Assembly: GCA_937139155.1 (NCBI GenBank)
Contig: CAKZPI010000002.1
Span: 1-64,000, forward strand
Origin: an uncultured Flavobacteriales bacterium
GTDB lineage: Bacteria; Bacteroidota; Bacteroidia; Flavobacteriales; JBLHRE01
Length of the DNA: 64,000 nucleotides
Direction: 5' to 3'
Shown here: in pieces, positions 6,819 through 16,021 of the stretch
Position numbering within the stretch: the stretch's first letter is position 1
Layout of the letters: every line of letters begins with the position of its first letter
Made by a program: the position numbers and the translations under genes
Notes under the pieces: model-generated
The model's input: only the letters and a program-made list of their open reading frames with translations
Database searches by the model: none
What the model was told of the DNA's origin: nothing

Positions 6819-8015
6819 TTATAAATCTAAAAAACCGCGGGATAAGTGATCATTTCCTTGGCCCTTTTCACGGTTTGATAATTTGTTCATCTGGCGTTCT
6901 ACCAGTTGATCAAAAGGGTTGGTCATCCTACTTAAATGATCCCGGGTAACGTAGGTGTATATCTGGGTGGTCTCTGGCCTACTATGCCCCAAGGCCTCTT
7001 GTATGATTCTTAAGTTTATGCCCGCCTCTAAACAATGGGTCGCGAAACTGTGACGCAACATATGGGGGGTGATTTGTTTCTTTATTCCCGCCTTTTCTGC
7101 CGCCCTTCGAAGTATATTCCTTACACTCCCCGCTGAGTATTTGCCCCCGTTCTGTCCCTCAAATAATTCGTGCCTTGGCTTGTACATATGTAGGTATTGC
7201 TTCAGTATGATCCCGCAGTTCTTCGCCAATCCTATATACCTGTCTTTCTTGCCCTTGCCTGAAACTATATGAATCATCCCGCGTTCAAAATCTATGTCCA
7301 TTACACGTAGATTTAATAATTCCCCTACTCGCAAACCAGCAGAATACAACAAGGTAAGGATGCACCGATGCTTTAGATTTGAAGTAGACATGAACAATTG
7401 GGTGATCTCTTCATCATTCAAAACCTTTGGCAGCTTTTTTACCTTCTTAGGTGACACCACCGATACCACCTCCTCAGATTTCTTCAAAACCAACCGAATG
7501 AAATGCTTTATGGCCGTTGCAAATTGACGCTGAGAACTGTTGGCGTATCGCCCCCTAACCAAAATGTCATATTGAAATTTTCGGATGCTTTCCTCCGTAA
7601 TTTCCGAAGACTCATGCCCCCAATACCGAAAATACATTTCTACCATCTCTTGGTAAGTAGCCAAGGTATTTCTTGCATATCCCTCAACTTCCAACTGACC
7701 CGAAAACCAATCCAAGTCTTGCCTTACCGATGACGGAATCTCTTTGGTCAAGTATTTATGCTTTATCCCCTCTCCCCATAGCCTTTTAAACAGCTCAGGG
7801 GCGTCCTTAATCATGGGGTAAAATGCATTGAAAACGGACTTTAAGTTTAAAGCCGACTCCTGAAGTTCCCAGAAATCTTCGCGGTTGTTCCATTTCGCGC
7901 CAAGCTGGACCATTTTTTTCTGAATCTCAGGACTATATAGATTAACCTTGATTGCATAAATGCGAACCTTGTTAACCTCTTTAATGGAAATCTGGATGGT
8001 GGGTAGGTGGTTCAT
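6819..8015 (-). CDS. Tyrosine recombinase (XerC/D-like) of the cassette array
   Basis: This 398-aa protein starts at MNHLPTIQ; a longer frame starting at 8084 would overlap uvrB by 40 bp. An N-terminal ~80-residue extension with a KWNNREDFWEL segment precedes a SAM-like core-binding domain (about 98-177). The catalytic domain has R229 (GLRVGELL), K254 (GKGKKDR), H318-R321 (HMLRH), H344 (LGH) and Y353 (IYTYV). All six catalytic positions are present. The extra helix that marks IntI integrases between the RVGE and HMLRH boxes is absent: only about ten residues (GGKYSAGSVR) precede the RNILRRAA helix. The C-terminal NPFDQL recalls the NPLD/SPLD ends of IntI and Bacteroidota recombinases. It faces the same way as the cassettes and lies directly before them. 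Confidence 0.88.
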   Translation of the reverse strand: MNHLPTIQISIKEVNKVRIYAIKVNLYSPEIQKKMVQLGAKWNNREDFWELQESALNLKSVFNAFYPMIKDAPELFKRLWGEGIKHKYLTKEIPSSVRQDLDWFSGQLEVEGYARNTLATYQEMVEMYFRYWGHESSEITEESIRKFQYDILVRGRYANSSQRQFATAIKHFIRLVLKKSEEVVSVVSPKKVKKLPKVLNDEEITQLFMSTSNLKHRCILTLLYSAGLRVGELLNLRVMDIDFERGMIHIVSGKGKKDRYIGLAKNCGIILKQYLHMYKPRHELFEGQNGGKYSAGSVRNILRRAAEKAGIKKQITPHMLRHSFATHCLEAGINLRIIQEALGHSRPETTQIYTYVTRDHLSRMTNPFDQLVERQMNKLSNREKGQGNDHLSRGFLDL

Positions 8016-8044
8016 GACCACCAAATTAGAAAAAAAAAGAATAA

Positions 8045-10051
8045 TTATGAAAAATCCGACCTCCGGGCCTGAAGACTCATCCACTCATCGCGTAAAGCAG
8101 CCGCCTCAACAAATTCAAAATTCTTTGAGGCTTCCTCCATCAATCTGCGAACTTGCTGAATCTTCTTCTCCAAATCCTCCTTGGTACGGTAAATCACCTT
8201 ATCACTGGCCACCTGTCTCGGCGCCTCCTCTGTGCTATCAACATATTTGCTAACAGACGACTGCTGCATGATGCTTGTTTTGCTCTTCTTTATCTGCCTT
8301 GGAACAATTCCGTGCTCCTCATTGTACTTCATCTGTAACTCTCTACGACGATCGGTCTCATCCATGGTCTTACGCATGCTCTTGGTGATCTTGTCTGCGT
8401 ACATAATGGCCTTTCCACTTACGTTTCTGGCTGCCCTTCCTACCGTTTGTACCAAGGAACGCTCAGACCTGAGAAATCCCTCTTTGTCTGCATCTAAAAT
8501 GGCAACCAAACTTACCTCGGGTAAATCCAATCCCTCCCTCAATAAATTAACTCCAACCAATACATCAAAAACTCCCAACCTTAAATCACGCATGATTTCA
8601 ACCCTTTCCAAGGTGTCAACCTCTGAGTGAATATATCTACACTTTACCTGGTACCTGGATAAAAACTTGGTCAACTCCTCTGCCATACGCTTGGTCAAGG
8701 TTGTTACCAGTACCCGCTCGTCTTTTTCAACCCGAACCTGAATCTCCTCCAATAAATCGTCAATTTGATTTTCGCTGGGACGAACCTCAATGATTGGGTC
8801 TAATAAACCAGTTGGACGAATAACTTGTTCAACATATACGCCTCCTGATTCAGAAAGCTCGAAGTCAGCTGGGGTTGCTGATACATATATGGTTTGTCCT
8901 TGTATCTGACGGTATTCTTCGAATTTTAAAGGACGATTATCTAATGCCGCCGGAAGCCTAAACCCGTATTCAACCAGGTTCAATTTACGACTACGGTCTC
9001 CTCCGTACATGGCGTGAACCTGAGGAATGGTCACATGACTTTCGTCCACAACCGTCATATAGTCATCCGGAAAATAGTCTAAAAGGCAGAAGGGGCGAGT
9101 GCCTGGCTCTCTTCCGTCAAGGTATCGGCTATAGTTTTCAATACCAGAACAATAGCCCAATTCCCGTATCATTTCTAGATCAAACTGAGTTCTTTCCTCC
9201 AGCCGCTTAGCCTCTAGCTTTTTATCGGTTTGCCGGAAAAAATCCAATTGATCCATCAAATCATCCTGAATGTTGTGAATGGCTTGCTGAAGCATGTCCT
9301 TTGAGGTCACAAATAAATTGGCCGGAAAAACACGTAAAGCCTCTAAGTCCTCAATTTTCTGCCCCGTCCCCGGATCAAATCTGTGTATCTCCTCAATCTC
9401 ATCATCCCAGAATCCAACCCGGTAGGCAGTATCGGCATAAGCTGGAAAAACATCAACCGTATCTCCCTTTACCCTGAAGTTACCCCTGCTAAATTCACCC
9501 GTTGTTCGGGCATATAAGGCCGCTACCAGGGCGTGAAGAAATTTTTGCCGCCCTACTTGATCACCCACCTTAACCTCTACGGTGTTCTTTCCAAACTGTT
9601 CCGGATTCCCCATACCGTAAATGCAAGACACCGAAGAGACCACAATTACATCTCTCCGACCAGAAAGTAGGGTAGAGGTGGCACTTAATCTAAGCTTCTC
9701 AATTTCGTCGTTGATGCTTAAATCCTTCTCAATATAGGTTCCAGTGGTAGGTATGTAGGCTTCCGGTTGGTAGTAATCATAATACGAAACAAAGTACTCA
9801 ACCGCATTTTCAGGAAAAAACTGTTTGAACTCTCCGTAAAGCTGTGCGGCCAAGGTCTTGTTGTGGCTCAATACCAAAGTTGGACGTTGAACCTGCTGAA
9901 TGACATTGGCAACTGTGAAGGTTTTTCCAGATCCAGTAACCCCCAAAAGGGTTTGAGCCGAAGCCCCGTCCGTTAATCCCTCAACAAGCTCTTTAATGGC
10001 CTTGGGCTGGTCACCTGTGGGCTCAAAATCAGATGTTAATTTGAATTCCAC
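8045..10051 (-). CDS. uvrB: Excinuclease ABC subunit UvrB
   Basis: This 668-aa protein is full length for UvrB. It carries Walker A GVTGSGKT (37-44), the DNA-gripping beta-hairpin region YYDYYQPEAYIP (about 91-102), helicase motif VI (QTVGRAARN) and a C-terminal UVR domain (about 625-660) that contacts UvrC. UvrB verifies lesions handed over by UvrA in nucleotide excision repair. The gene follows a DUF349 gene by 4 bp and probably shares its transcript. The recombinase gene starts 29 bp after the stop, so the array entered just downstream without damaging uvrB. Confidence 0.98.
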   Translation of the reverse strand: MEFKLTSDFEPTGDQPKAIKELVEGLTDGASAQTLLGVTGSGKTFTVANVIQQVQRPTLVLSHNKTLAAQLYGEFKQFFPENAVEYFVSYYDYYQPEAYIPTTGTYIEKDLSINDEIEKLRLSATSTLLSGRRDVIVVSSVSCIYGMGNPEQFGKNTVEVKVGDQVGRQKFLHALVAALYARTTGEFSRGNFRVKGDTVDVFPAYADTAYRVGFWDDEIEEIHRFDPGTGQKIEDLEALRVFPANLFVTSKDMLQQAIHNIQDDLMDQLDFFRQTDKKLEAKRLEERTQFDLEMIRELGYCSGIENYSRYLDGREPGTRPFCLLDYFPDDYMTVVDESHVTIPQVHAMYGGDRSRKLNLVEYGFRLPAALDNRPLKFEEYRQIQGQTIYVSATPADFELSESGGVYVEQVIRPTGLLDPIIEVRPSENQIDDLLEEIQVRVEKDERVLVTTLTKRMAEELTKFLSRYQVKCRYIHSEVDTLERVEIMRDLRLGVFDVLVGVNLLREGLDLPEVSLVAILDADKEGFLRSERSLVQTVGRAARNVSGKAIMYADKITKSMRKTMDETDRRRELQMKYNEEHGIVPRQIKKSKTSIMQQSSVSKYVDSTEEAPRQVASDKVIYRTKEDLEKKIQQVRRLMEEASKNFEFVEAAALRDEWMSLQARRSDFS

Positions 10052-10055
10052 CTTC

Positions 10056-12194
10056 TTAGGCCTCCTTGGCTGAATTCATGCGGTTTTTCGCCATGTTTAA
10101 GGATTTCTCCAGACGGTCTACCAATGATTTTTGCTTCTTAATCCGATCTTCAGCTTGCTTCATCAATGGATTGTTTCCTCCTCCAGTTTGGGTGAAAAAT
10201 TGAATGTTGGTTTCAAGTTTTATCAATTCTTGCTCTGCAGATTTATGCTTTTTCTCTAAGTCGTAAATCTCCCTCTGCAGCCCCCGCAAATCACCAGCCT
10301 GAACGTATTTATCATATTTACTGGCTTCTCTGAAATTCTCCTTCTCCTTCTTACTAAACCCAGCCTTCTCAAAGAGCTCATCCATTTTCTTTCTAAACTC
10401 CGCCTCCAACCGGTTCACCTCTTTTTTAGGAACCTGACCCATGGATTTCCATTCTTTCTGCCAGGCCTTAATTTTAGAAACCAAATCCTTGCCTTCTTCT
10501 TGTACTTTTTCAGGGTCTAAGCTTTTCAAGAACTCCTCTCTAGCCTCAACATGCTTTACCAATTCTTCTTCACCTGCCTTGATTTCAGACTCCAATCGGT
10601 GAAAGAAATAATTGCATGACTCCCTAAATTGCTTCCAAATCTTGTCTGCTTCCTTTCTTGGTACGGGTTTAATTTTTTTCCAATCTGCCTGAAGGCCTTT
10701 CAAAAAGTTTGAGGTTTCTTTCCACTCTTCACTTTCTTTCACGTTCTCAGCCTCTTGGGCTATGGCCTTAAGCTTGTCAAGATTGTCAGACAATTCTTTC
10801 TTATGCTCTTTGTAAAACTGGTTCTTCGCATGGTTGAAGTCCCTGATATGAGCCCTCATTTTCTCCCAAATCTTATCATTGGTAGACTTTTGCAAATGGC
10901 CGGCAGCCTTATATTCATCCATAATCGCCTTAGACTTACGGATGGCGGATTGCCATTTTGGATGAGAATCAGGCAAGCCTTTCACCAATTGGCCCATTTT
11001 CTCAATGGCCTCATCTTTGGCCTTAATAACCTCCGCTTCTTTGGCCTTAAGTTCTTGTATAGCTTCCCTGCGTTTTTCATGTATCAAATGGGTGATCGCA
11101 GAGAATTTTTCCCAAATGGCCTCTCGGTCTTCCTTCCCAACCGGACCCCCTTCTTGCTTCCAACGCTTGTGTAAATGCTGAAGACGCTTAAAGGCTTCAT
11201 GCACATTCTCAAGTTTTAAAAGCTGATTGGCTTCAGAAATTAAAGCCTCCTTATGTTGTAAGTTCTTCTTAAAGTCTAAATCCCTAAGCTCTTGATTCAG
11301 TCTCACGTAATCGTAAAATCGCTCTACGTGAAAATGAAAGGTCTTGAAGATCTCATCGGCCTCAGCCCTGGGTACCGGACCCGCATTTCGCCACTCTTCT
11401 TGAATTTTTCTGAAATGCTCAAAGGTTTCATTTAGCTTTTCCTCAGACTCAATCAGGCTCTTCAGTTCTTCAATAAGGGCCTCTCTACGTGCCATGTTTT
11501 CATTAAATCGCTTTTCAAGTAGCTCTTTATGGCGCTGCTTCCTTGCACGATACTCCTCCCAAAGACCATAAAATTTCTTCTTGTTTGCGTTTTCGTAGGC
11601 AAAGTCAATCTCATTTCCACCTCCCTCAATAAAAGCCTCCTTTTTCTTCGCTTTATCTTCTGAAATTAAGGCGTCAAACGACCTCCGTACCTGCTCAGCA
11701 GCATCCCGTAAGTGTTGGGCCTCGTAGTTTTTCATCAAAGATTCAAGCACCTCAATAAGCTCCTCCTCAGACTTTCCTTCCGTCTCTGGAATCTCTGGAT
11801 AAGGATTCGTTTTTTCGCTTTCGCTGGATGGCTTATCAGAAGTATTCTTCTCTGTGCTGTCGCTTTCGCTGGATGACTTATCAGAAGTATTCTTCTCTAT
11901 GCTTTCGCTTTCGCTGGATGGCTTTTCAGAAGTATCCTTTTCTGTGTTTTCGCTTTCGCTGGATGGGCTTTCAGGTTTTCCAGGATCAGAATCTTGACTT
12001 GCTTTGTTGGAACCTTCCTTTTGGCTAGCCGCATTTTCCTCGGTAGAATCAATACTACCTTTGGCGTCCTTGGCTTGAGATGAAGCGGAATCCTCTTCTA
12101 CACTCAATTTTTGCTCAGTGCTTTCACCCTGTGCTTTAACTTCTTCCGTTTCAGAAACTTTATTTTCTTTTTCCTGATTCATGCTAATCTTCAA
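10056..12194 (-). CDS. DUF349 repeat coiled-coil protein
   Basis: This 712-aa protein has an acidic, low-complexity N-terminus (1-140) with 15-residue Ser/Glu/Lys repeats, followed by at least five DUF349 units of charged helices, marked by W...G-PVPR or related motifs. Another Met lies four codons downstream and could be the real start. DUF349 proteins are highly charged, helical and cytosolic; their role is unsettled. A TACCTTTG -7 box lies 18 bp upstream (12212-12219). It is followed at 4 bp by uvrB. Confidence 0.85.
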   Translation of the reverse strand: MKISMNQEKENKVSETEEVKAQGESTEQKLSVEEDSASSQAKDAKGSIDSTEENAASQKEGSNKASQDSDPGKPESPSSESENTEKDTSEKPSSESESIEKNTSDKSSSESDSTEKNTSDKPSSESEKTNPYPEIPETEGKSEEELIEVLESLMKNYEAQHLRDAAEQVRRSFDALISEDKAKKKEAFIEGGGNEIDFAYENANKKKFYGLWEEYRARKQRHKELLEKRFNENMARREALIEELKSLIESEEKLNETFEHFRKIQEEWRNAGPVPRAEADEIFKTFHFHVERFYDYVRLNQELRDLDFKKNLQHKEALISEANQLLKLENVHEAFKRLQHLHKRWKQEGGPVGKEDREAIWEKFSAITHLIHEKRREAIQELKAKEAEVIKAKDEAIEKMGQLVKGLPDSHPKWQSAIRKSKAIMDEYKAAGHLQKSTNDKIWEKMRAHIRDFNHAKNQFYKEHKKELSDNLDKLKAIAQEAENVKESEEWKETSNFLKGLQADWKKIKPVPRKEADKIWKQFRESCNYFFHRLESEIKAGEEELVKHVEAREEFLKSLDPEKVQEEGKDLVSKIKAWQKEWKSMGQVPKKEVNRLEAEFRKKMDELFEKAGFSKKEKENFREASKYDKYVQAGDLRGLQREIYDLEKKHKSAEQELIKLETNIQFFTQTGGGNNPLMKQAEDRIKKQKSLVDRLEKSLNMAKNRMNSAKEA
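11815..11965. repeat. 45-bp tandem repeat inside the DUF349 gene
   Basis: Units start at 11815, 11860, 11905 and 11950 (last partial). Each encodes about 15 residues of the SSESxSxEKNTSDKP type. Length changes here would stay in frame and alter only the disordered N-terminus. Confidence 0.85.
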
Positions 12195-12447
12195 AATAGA
12201 ATTTGGGGAAACAAAGGTAATAAGAAGGAGGGAAGGGAGGAATGAAAACCAAGGTCAATCTTCAGAGTTTCTTATTTCCTAAACAAGGGCCTTTCTAAGG
12301 AAACAAGCTGGATTTCGAAACCATTGAGAAAATGAATGTATATAACATGAAACCAGTAGATTGCGGTTTTTTTCTGAAGTTTAACTTTAGGGGAAGAGTC
12401 CTATTTATCCCTTTCTAAATTTAAAATTTGGGTACAGATTGACTGGA

Positions 12448-13185
12448 TTAATCTTGGGCATTCCAGATTTTCCATGAGGCCTCGGCCTGAAAAACCAGCA
12501 TATTATAGCCGTTTAAGACCATGGCTCCGCGGTTTTTTGCTTCTCTTAAGAAAAGAGTTTCCTCTGGATTGTAAATCAAATCAACTACAAAATGGTCAGA
12601 ACCAATACCATCGTATGGAATGGGAAGCTTATCATTTATGTCTGGAAACATGCCAACCGGCGTGCAGTTAATCAATAGCTTAAAATGATTGATATGGTCT
12701 TTGGTAAGCTCACTCAATTGAAAATTCCCCTTTCCTTTCTCCCTGGAAACGGTAAAGGTCTTTACCCCTAAATCGCGCAAAGCATAATGAACCGCCTTAG
12801 AAGAACCTCCAGATCCGAAAACCAAGGCCTGATCATGTTTTGAAGCTAAGAAAGGCTTTACACTGCGTAAAAATCCAATCCAATCCGTGTTCCACCCAGA
12901 GGTATGACCTTCACTGATTTGAATGCAGTTAACAGCCCCAATTGAAATCACATCCGGACTCAATTCTTCCAAATAGGGGATAACGTCAATTTTATAGGGA
13001 ATGGTGACATTTAAGCCACCCAATTGAGACATAGAGAATAGACCTTCAATCAAATGGATTTCATCCAAAGGAAAGAGTTGGTAATTAACCCCCTCAATTC
13101 CTTCACGCTTAAATTTTTCAGCAAAATACCTCTCTGAAAAACTATGTTCTAATCTCTTTCCTACAAGCCCAAATAATGATTTCAT
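12448..13185 (-). CDS. aroE: Shikimate dehydrogenase
   Basis: This 245-aa enzyme reduces 3-dehydroshikimate with NADPH in aromatic amino acid synthesis. Visible are the N-terminal substrate motif (LEHSFS, 12-17), NVTIPYK (59-65) with the catalytic Lys, the NADPH loop GSGGSSKAV (about 124-132) and NCTPVGM. It is about 25 residues shorter than E. coli AroE, as is common in Bacteroidota. The start overlaps the DUF368 stop (ATGA), placing it last in a leftward cluster. Confidence 0.94.
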   Translation of the reverse strand: MKSLFGLVGKRLEHSFSERYFAEKFKREGIEGVNYQLFPLDEIHLIEGLFSMSQLGGLNVTIPYKIDVIPYLEELSPDVISIGAVNCIQISEGHTSGWNTDWIGFLRSVKPFLASKHDQALVFGSGGSSKAVHYALRDLGVKTFTVSREKGKGNFQLSELTKDHINHFKLLINCTPVGMFPDINDKLPIPYDGIGSDHFVVDLIYNPEETLFLREAKNRGAMVLNGYNMLVFQAEASWKIWNAQD

Positions 13186-14096
13186 TCCTCCTTTGCCAAA
13201 TATTCAATCAACCAAATGCTGAAGATACCAAAAAGAATTAGGCCAATGGCAAGTAGGGTATAGGCATCAAATTCAGGAGGAAGTATCTTTTCGTATTTTA
13301 AAGGAACAATCTCACCGCTTGGTTTCACGTAAGTCTCAACAACTTCCTTCCAGGGCCAAATAATGTTTAAAGAACCGAAAACAAAGCCGGTTAATAGGGC
13401 AATGGTAGCATTGAAATACCGCTTTAATATCCACGAAAGTACATGAGAGAAGGAAACCATTCCAATGATAGACCCCAAGGCAAAAACCACCAAGAGAACC
13501 CAATTCAAATTGGAAATGGATTCCACCATAAGCAATTCATAATTGCCCATTAAAATCAAAATGAAAGAGCCTGAAAGACCAGGCAGCATCATTCCGCTAA
13601 TGCCTATGATTCCACAAAGTCCAACGTATAAGAGATTGTCGTTGGCAGAGGCCGGCTTAAACATTGAAATGCCAACCGCTATTACAACTCCTAGAATGAG
13701 CCAAAGAATATTGACCACATTCCACCTGGTTACGGTTTTACCCACAAAATAAACGGAGGCCAAAATCAACCCAAAGAAAAAAGACCATATGAGAATTGGA
13801 TGCTCAGCAAAAAGGTATTCAAACAATTTGGCAATGCTGAACAAGGAAGCGGCAACCCCTATGGAAATGGAAAGCAAAAACTTGAAATTAATGTGCTCAG
13901 CCAATAATTTCCAGCGAAAGCTGAACAATAATTTTACAGCTTTTAGGTCTAAGCATTTTAGAGAATTTATGAATTCAATATAAATGCCTGTAACCAGAGC
14001 AATGGTACCTCCTGAAACTCCAGGAATAACGTTTGCTGCACCCATGGCAAAGCCTTTGAGGGCAATGATTATATAATCGTAAAGTTTTCTTTGCAT
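13182..14096 (-). CDS. DUF368 membrane protein, probable undecaprenyl-phosphate translocase
   Basis: This 304-aa polytopic protein has about eight hydrophobic segments and the family signature GAANVIPGVSGGTIAL (19-34), repeated in part as GLSGSFIL near residue 173. DUF368 proteins such as Vibrio PopT recycle the lipid carrier undecaprenyl phosphate across the inner membrane. That function is carried over from the family. It lies between a rhodanese gene (2 bp) and aroE (overlap). Confidence 0.88.
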   Translation of the reverse strand: MQRKLYDYIIIALKGFAMGAANVIPGVSGGTIALVTGIYIEFINSLKCLDLKAVKLLFSFRWKLLAEHINFKFLLSISIGVAASLFSIAKLFEYLFAEHPILIWSFFFGLILASVYFVGKTVTRWNVVNILWLILGVVIAVGISMFKPASANDNLLYVGLCGIIGISGMMLPGLSGSFILILMGNYELLMVESISNLNWVLLVVFALGSIIGMVSFSHVLSWILKRYFNATIALLTGFVFGSLNIIWPWKEVVETYVKPSGEIVPLKYEKILPPEFDAYTLLAIGLILFGIFSIWLIEYLAKEE

Positions 14097-14098
14097 GC

Positions 14099-14404
14099 CT
14101 AATTTAAGCTTGTGTATGCTTCATAACCACCTTCAAGGTTGATAATGTGGTCAAGGCTATGCATTTTTTTGAACATATACACCATAGCCGCCCCTCGTTT
14201 TCCAGTTTTGCAGTAAACAATAACCGGAACGTCTCGACGAATTAAATTGGGGTTGGCCACCAATTCGTCCATTGGAATGTTTTCAGCAGGTAAATGCCCC
14301 TCTTCAAACTCATAATTCTCACGAATGTCAATTAGCTGAATGGGTTCTTGAGCTTCTAAGCGCTGTTGCAATTCAAGAGGTAGAATACTTGCAATCATGG
14401 TCAA
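14099..14404 (-). CDS. Rhodanese-like domain protein
   Basis: This 101-aa single-domain protein has IDIRENYEFEEGHLP (21-35) and the active-site loop YCKTGKR (about 64-70) with the catalytic Cys. Single-domain rhodaneses carry persulfide sulfur. Initiation could be at Met1 or Met3. It sits between the TPR gene and the DUF368 gene; no specific partner is evident. Confidence 0.92.
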   Translation of the reverse strand: MTMIASILPLELQQRLEAQEPIQLIDIRENYEFEEGHLPAENIPMDELVANPNLIRRDVPVIVYCKTGKRGAAMVYMFKKMHSLDHIINLEGGYEAYTSLN

Positions 14405-14470
14405 TGATTTTTTGTTGCCGGCAAAGGTCGGTAAAGCAAATGAATTAAATGAACTAGGTTTTTTTCCTAA

Positions 14471-15877
14471 TTATTCAATTTTCTTGCTGGCAACATGCAA
14501 ACGAATGATGTCTTTTACCTCACTTCTTTCCTTTAAATCCGGGAAATTATCAAGTAGGGTAGAGTGCTTTTCAAAGTTTAATTTCAAGGCTGCCCTTAAA
14601 CAATCAAAGGCATGTACCTCTTCGTCCATGCTAAACAAGATTCCGGCTGCCAAATAATGCAGCTCCGCCGAGTCAGGATTGTGATCAATTCCACTATACA
14701 AAGCCTCAATGGCCTGGTCTGTTTGGTGAAGGTCTAAAAGCAAATCGGTGTATTCAATCCAAATTTCCATTTCTACGCAACCCAGCTCAATCAACTGTTG
14801 AAAAGACCGCTCTGCTTCATCTAAATACTTGTTTCGCTTGTAAAACTGCGCGGTTATATACCAATAATCCGGATTGTCTGGATCAAGTTCAAGGGCCTTT
14901 TTTAAATGAGATACAGCCTCGTGTGGCCTTCCAATGGTTTCCAAAATCAAAGCTCGCTCCATCCAAGCTTCATCCAATTGAGGATCATAATGGGTTGCCT
15001 TGATTGAATGTATTAAGGCCTCTTTGTAAAATCCAGCCTCTTTGTAAGATTCAGAAATTTTCAAAAACACATAACCCGATGGCTCTTCAAAGGCCAAGGT
15101 CTCAGCCAAGCATTTAGCCGCCTGAAGGGGCCTTCCTAATTCATTGAGAATTCTGGCCTTTTCATGATATGCTGCCGAAAAGGTTTCGTCAATTACCATG
15201 GCATAATCTAAGGCCCAAAGCGCTTTTTTAGGGTCTTTCTTCTTATGGTAAAAAAGCCCCAATTGATGCCAGGCAACCTCATTGAATGGATGGTCTTCTA
15301 TGAATGAATTGAAGTATTCTATGCCTTCAGAATAGGCTGAGCACATTTCCAAACAAAAGGCCAAATTGTATAAGGCTACGTCGTCTTGGGGGTCAAGCTT
15401 AAGGCAGTGCTTTAGCCATTTTGCCGCCGTTTCATACTCGGCTAAATTCTGGTATTCATAGGCTATGAGTAAAGCAATCTCAGATTTTTCATCGCTCCCA
15501 TGGTAGGCGGTTTTGAAAAGCTGAATGGCCTCATCATGCTTACCTTCCCTTGAGAATAAGTTTCCGCGGTTTAAAAGTAAGTCGTGATTCAATGGGTCAA
15601 TCCCCTCAGCCAAATCAAGGGCCAGATGGGCGTCTTCTAACATTCCCTTTAAACCAAAGAGTTGAGCCCGTTTAATGTAAAAGGTACTTGCCTGAGGATG
15701 TTGCTCTATGGCCATATTGTTCAAGTACTCAGCCTGAGCATCCTCACCATGGTCAATGAAGTGGTCAATCAAAGACTCGTAGTCGTCAATGTCAAAATAG
15801 AAGGACCCACCTTCCAGCTTAATACTACGAAACCTATCTAAGAGGTTCTGAATATGTGAATTATCCCTTTCAAACAT
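14471..15877 (-). CDS. Tetratricopeptide repeat protein
   Basis: This 468-aa protein is built almost entirely from about 12 TPR-like helix pairs (A..Y..A...A..LDP pattern, for example residues 160-195 and 325-350). There is no signal peptide or membrane segment, so it is cytosolic. It heads the leftward cluster rhodanese-DUF368-aroE. TPR proteins act as scaffolds; the partner is unknown. Confidence 0.88.
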   Translation of the reverse strand: MFERDNSHIQNLLDRFRSIKLEGGSFYFDIDDYESLIDHFIDHGEDAQAEYLNNMAIEQHPQASTFYIKRAQLFGLKGMLEDAHLALDLAEGIDPLNHDLLLNRGNLFSREGKHDEAIQLFKTAYHGSDEKSEIALLIAYEYQNLAEYETAAKWLKHCLKLDPQDDVALYNLAFCLEMCSAYSEGIEYFNSFIEDHPFNEVAWHQLGLFYHKKKDPKKALWALDYAMVIDETFSAAYHEKARILNELGRPLQAAKCLAETLAFEEPSGYVFLKISESYKEAGFYKEALIHSIKATHYDPQLDEAWMERALILETIGRPHEAVSHLKKALELDPDNPDYWYITAQFYKRNKYLDEAERSFQQLIELGCVEMEIWIEYTDLLLDLHQTDQAIEALYSGIDHNPDSAELHYLAAGILFSMDEEVHAFDCLRAALKLNFEKHSTLLDNFPDLKERSEVKDIIRLHVASKKIE

Positions 15878-15994
15878 GGTTCCTGCTTCTTTGGTTTCCT
15901 TGGATATTAAAACTACGCCGAAAATCTAGTCATTGTTGTCTTTTGAATTTCATTTGTCAACAAAAAAATTAACAAGCAGGTTTCTGGAGAAAAT

Positions 15995-16002
15995 TATCTT
16001 TG
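15995..16002 (+). promoter_or_regulatory. -7 box of the glmM operon
   Basis: TATCTTTG matches the Bacteroidota -7 consensus TAnnTTTG and lies 19 bp before the glmM ATG. No clear TTG sits at the expected -33 distance. Confidence 0.5.
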
Positions 16003-16021
16003 CGCGAAAATAGACACTACC

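Larger units (their letters stand above)
1..8015 (-). mobile_element. Integron-like cassette array with tyrosine recombinase
   Basis: Seven leftward units lie between 87 and 6794 and are bounded by palindromic attC-like sites. A leftward tyrosine recombinase gene (6819-8015) follows at the right. For every unit the first 8-10 bases are the reverse complement of the bases opening the palindrome at its other end: GTTAGCGG/CCGCTAAC, GTTGTGTGG/CCACACAAC, GTTACCAGC/GCTGGTAAC, GTTGAGCACC/GGTGCTCAAC (twice), GTTAGCCAAA/TTTGGCTAAC and GTTAGGCGC/GCGCCTAAC. This is the relation of cassette start and R'' box known from integrons. The array follows the 3' end of the recombinase gene, as in the reversed integrons known from other phyla. 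The left end lies outside the window. The palindromes and complementarity are seen directly; that the recombinase moves the units is inference. Confidence 0.8.

Noticed and set aside
8016..8084. Longer recombinase start overlapping uvrB
   Set aside because: The extra 23 residues read through the end of uvrB and are hydrophobic in a cytosolic protein; Met at 8015 is a better start.
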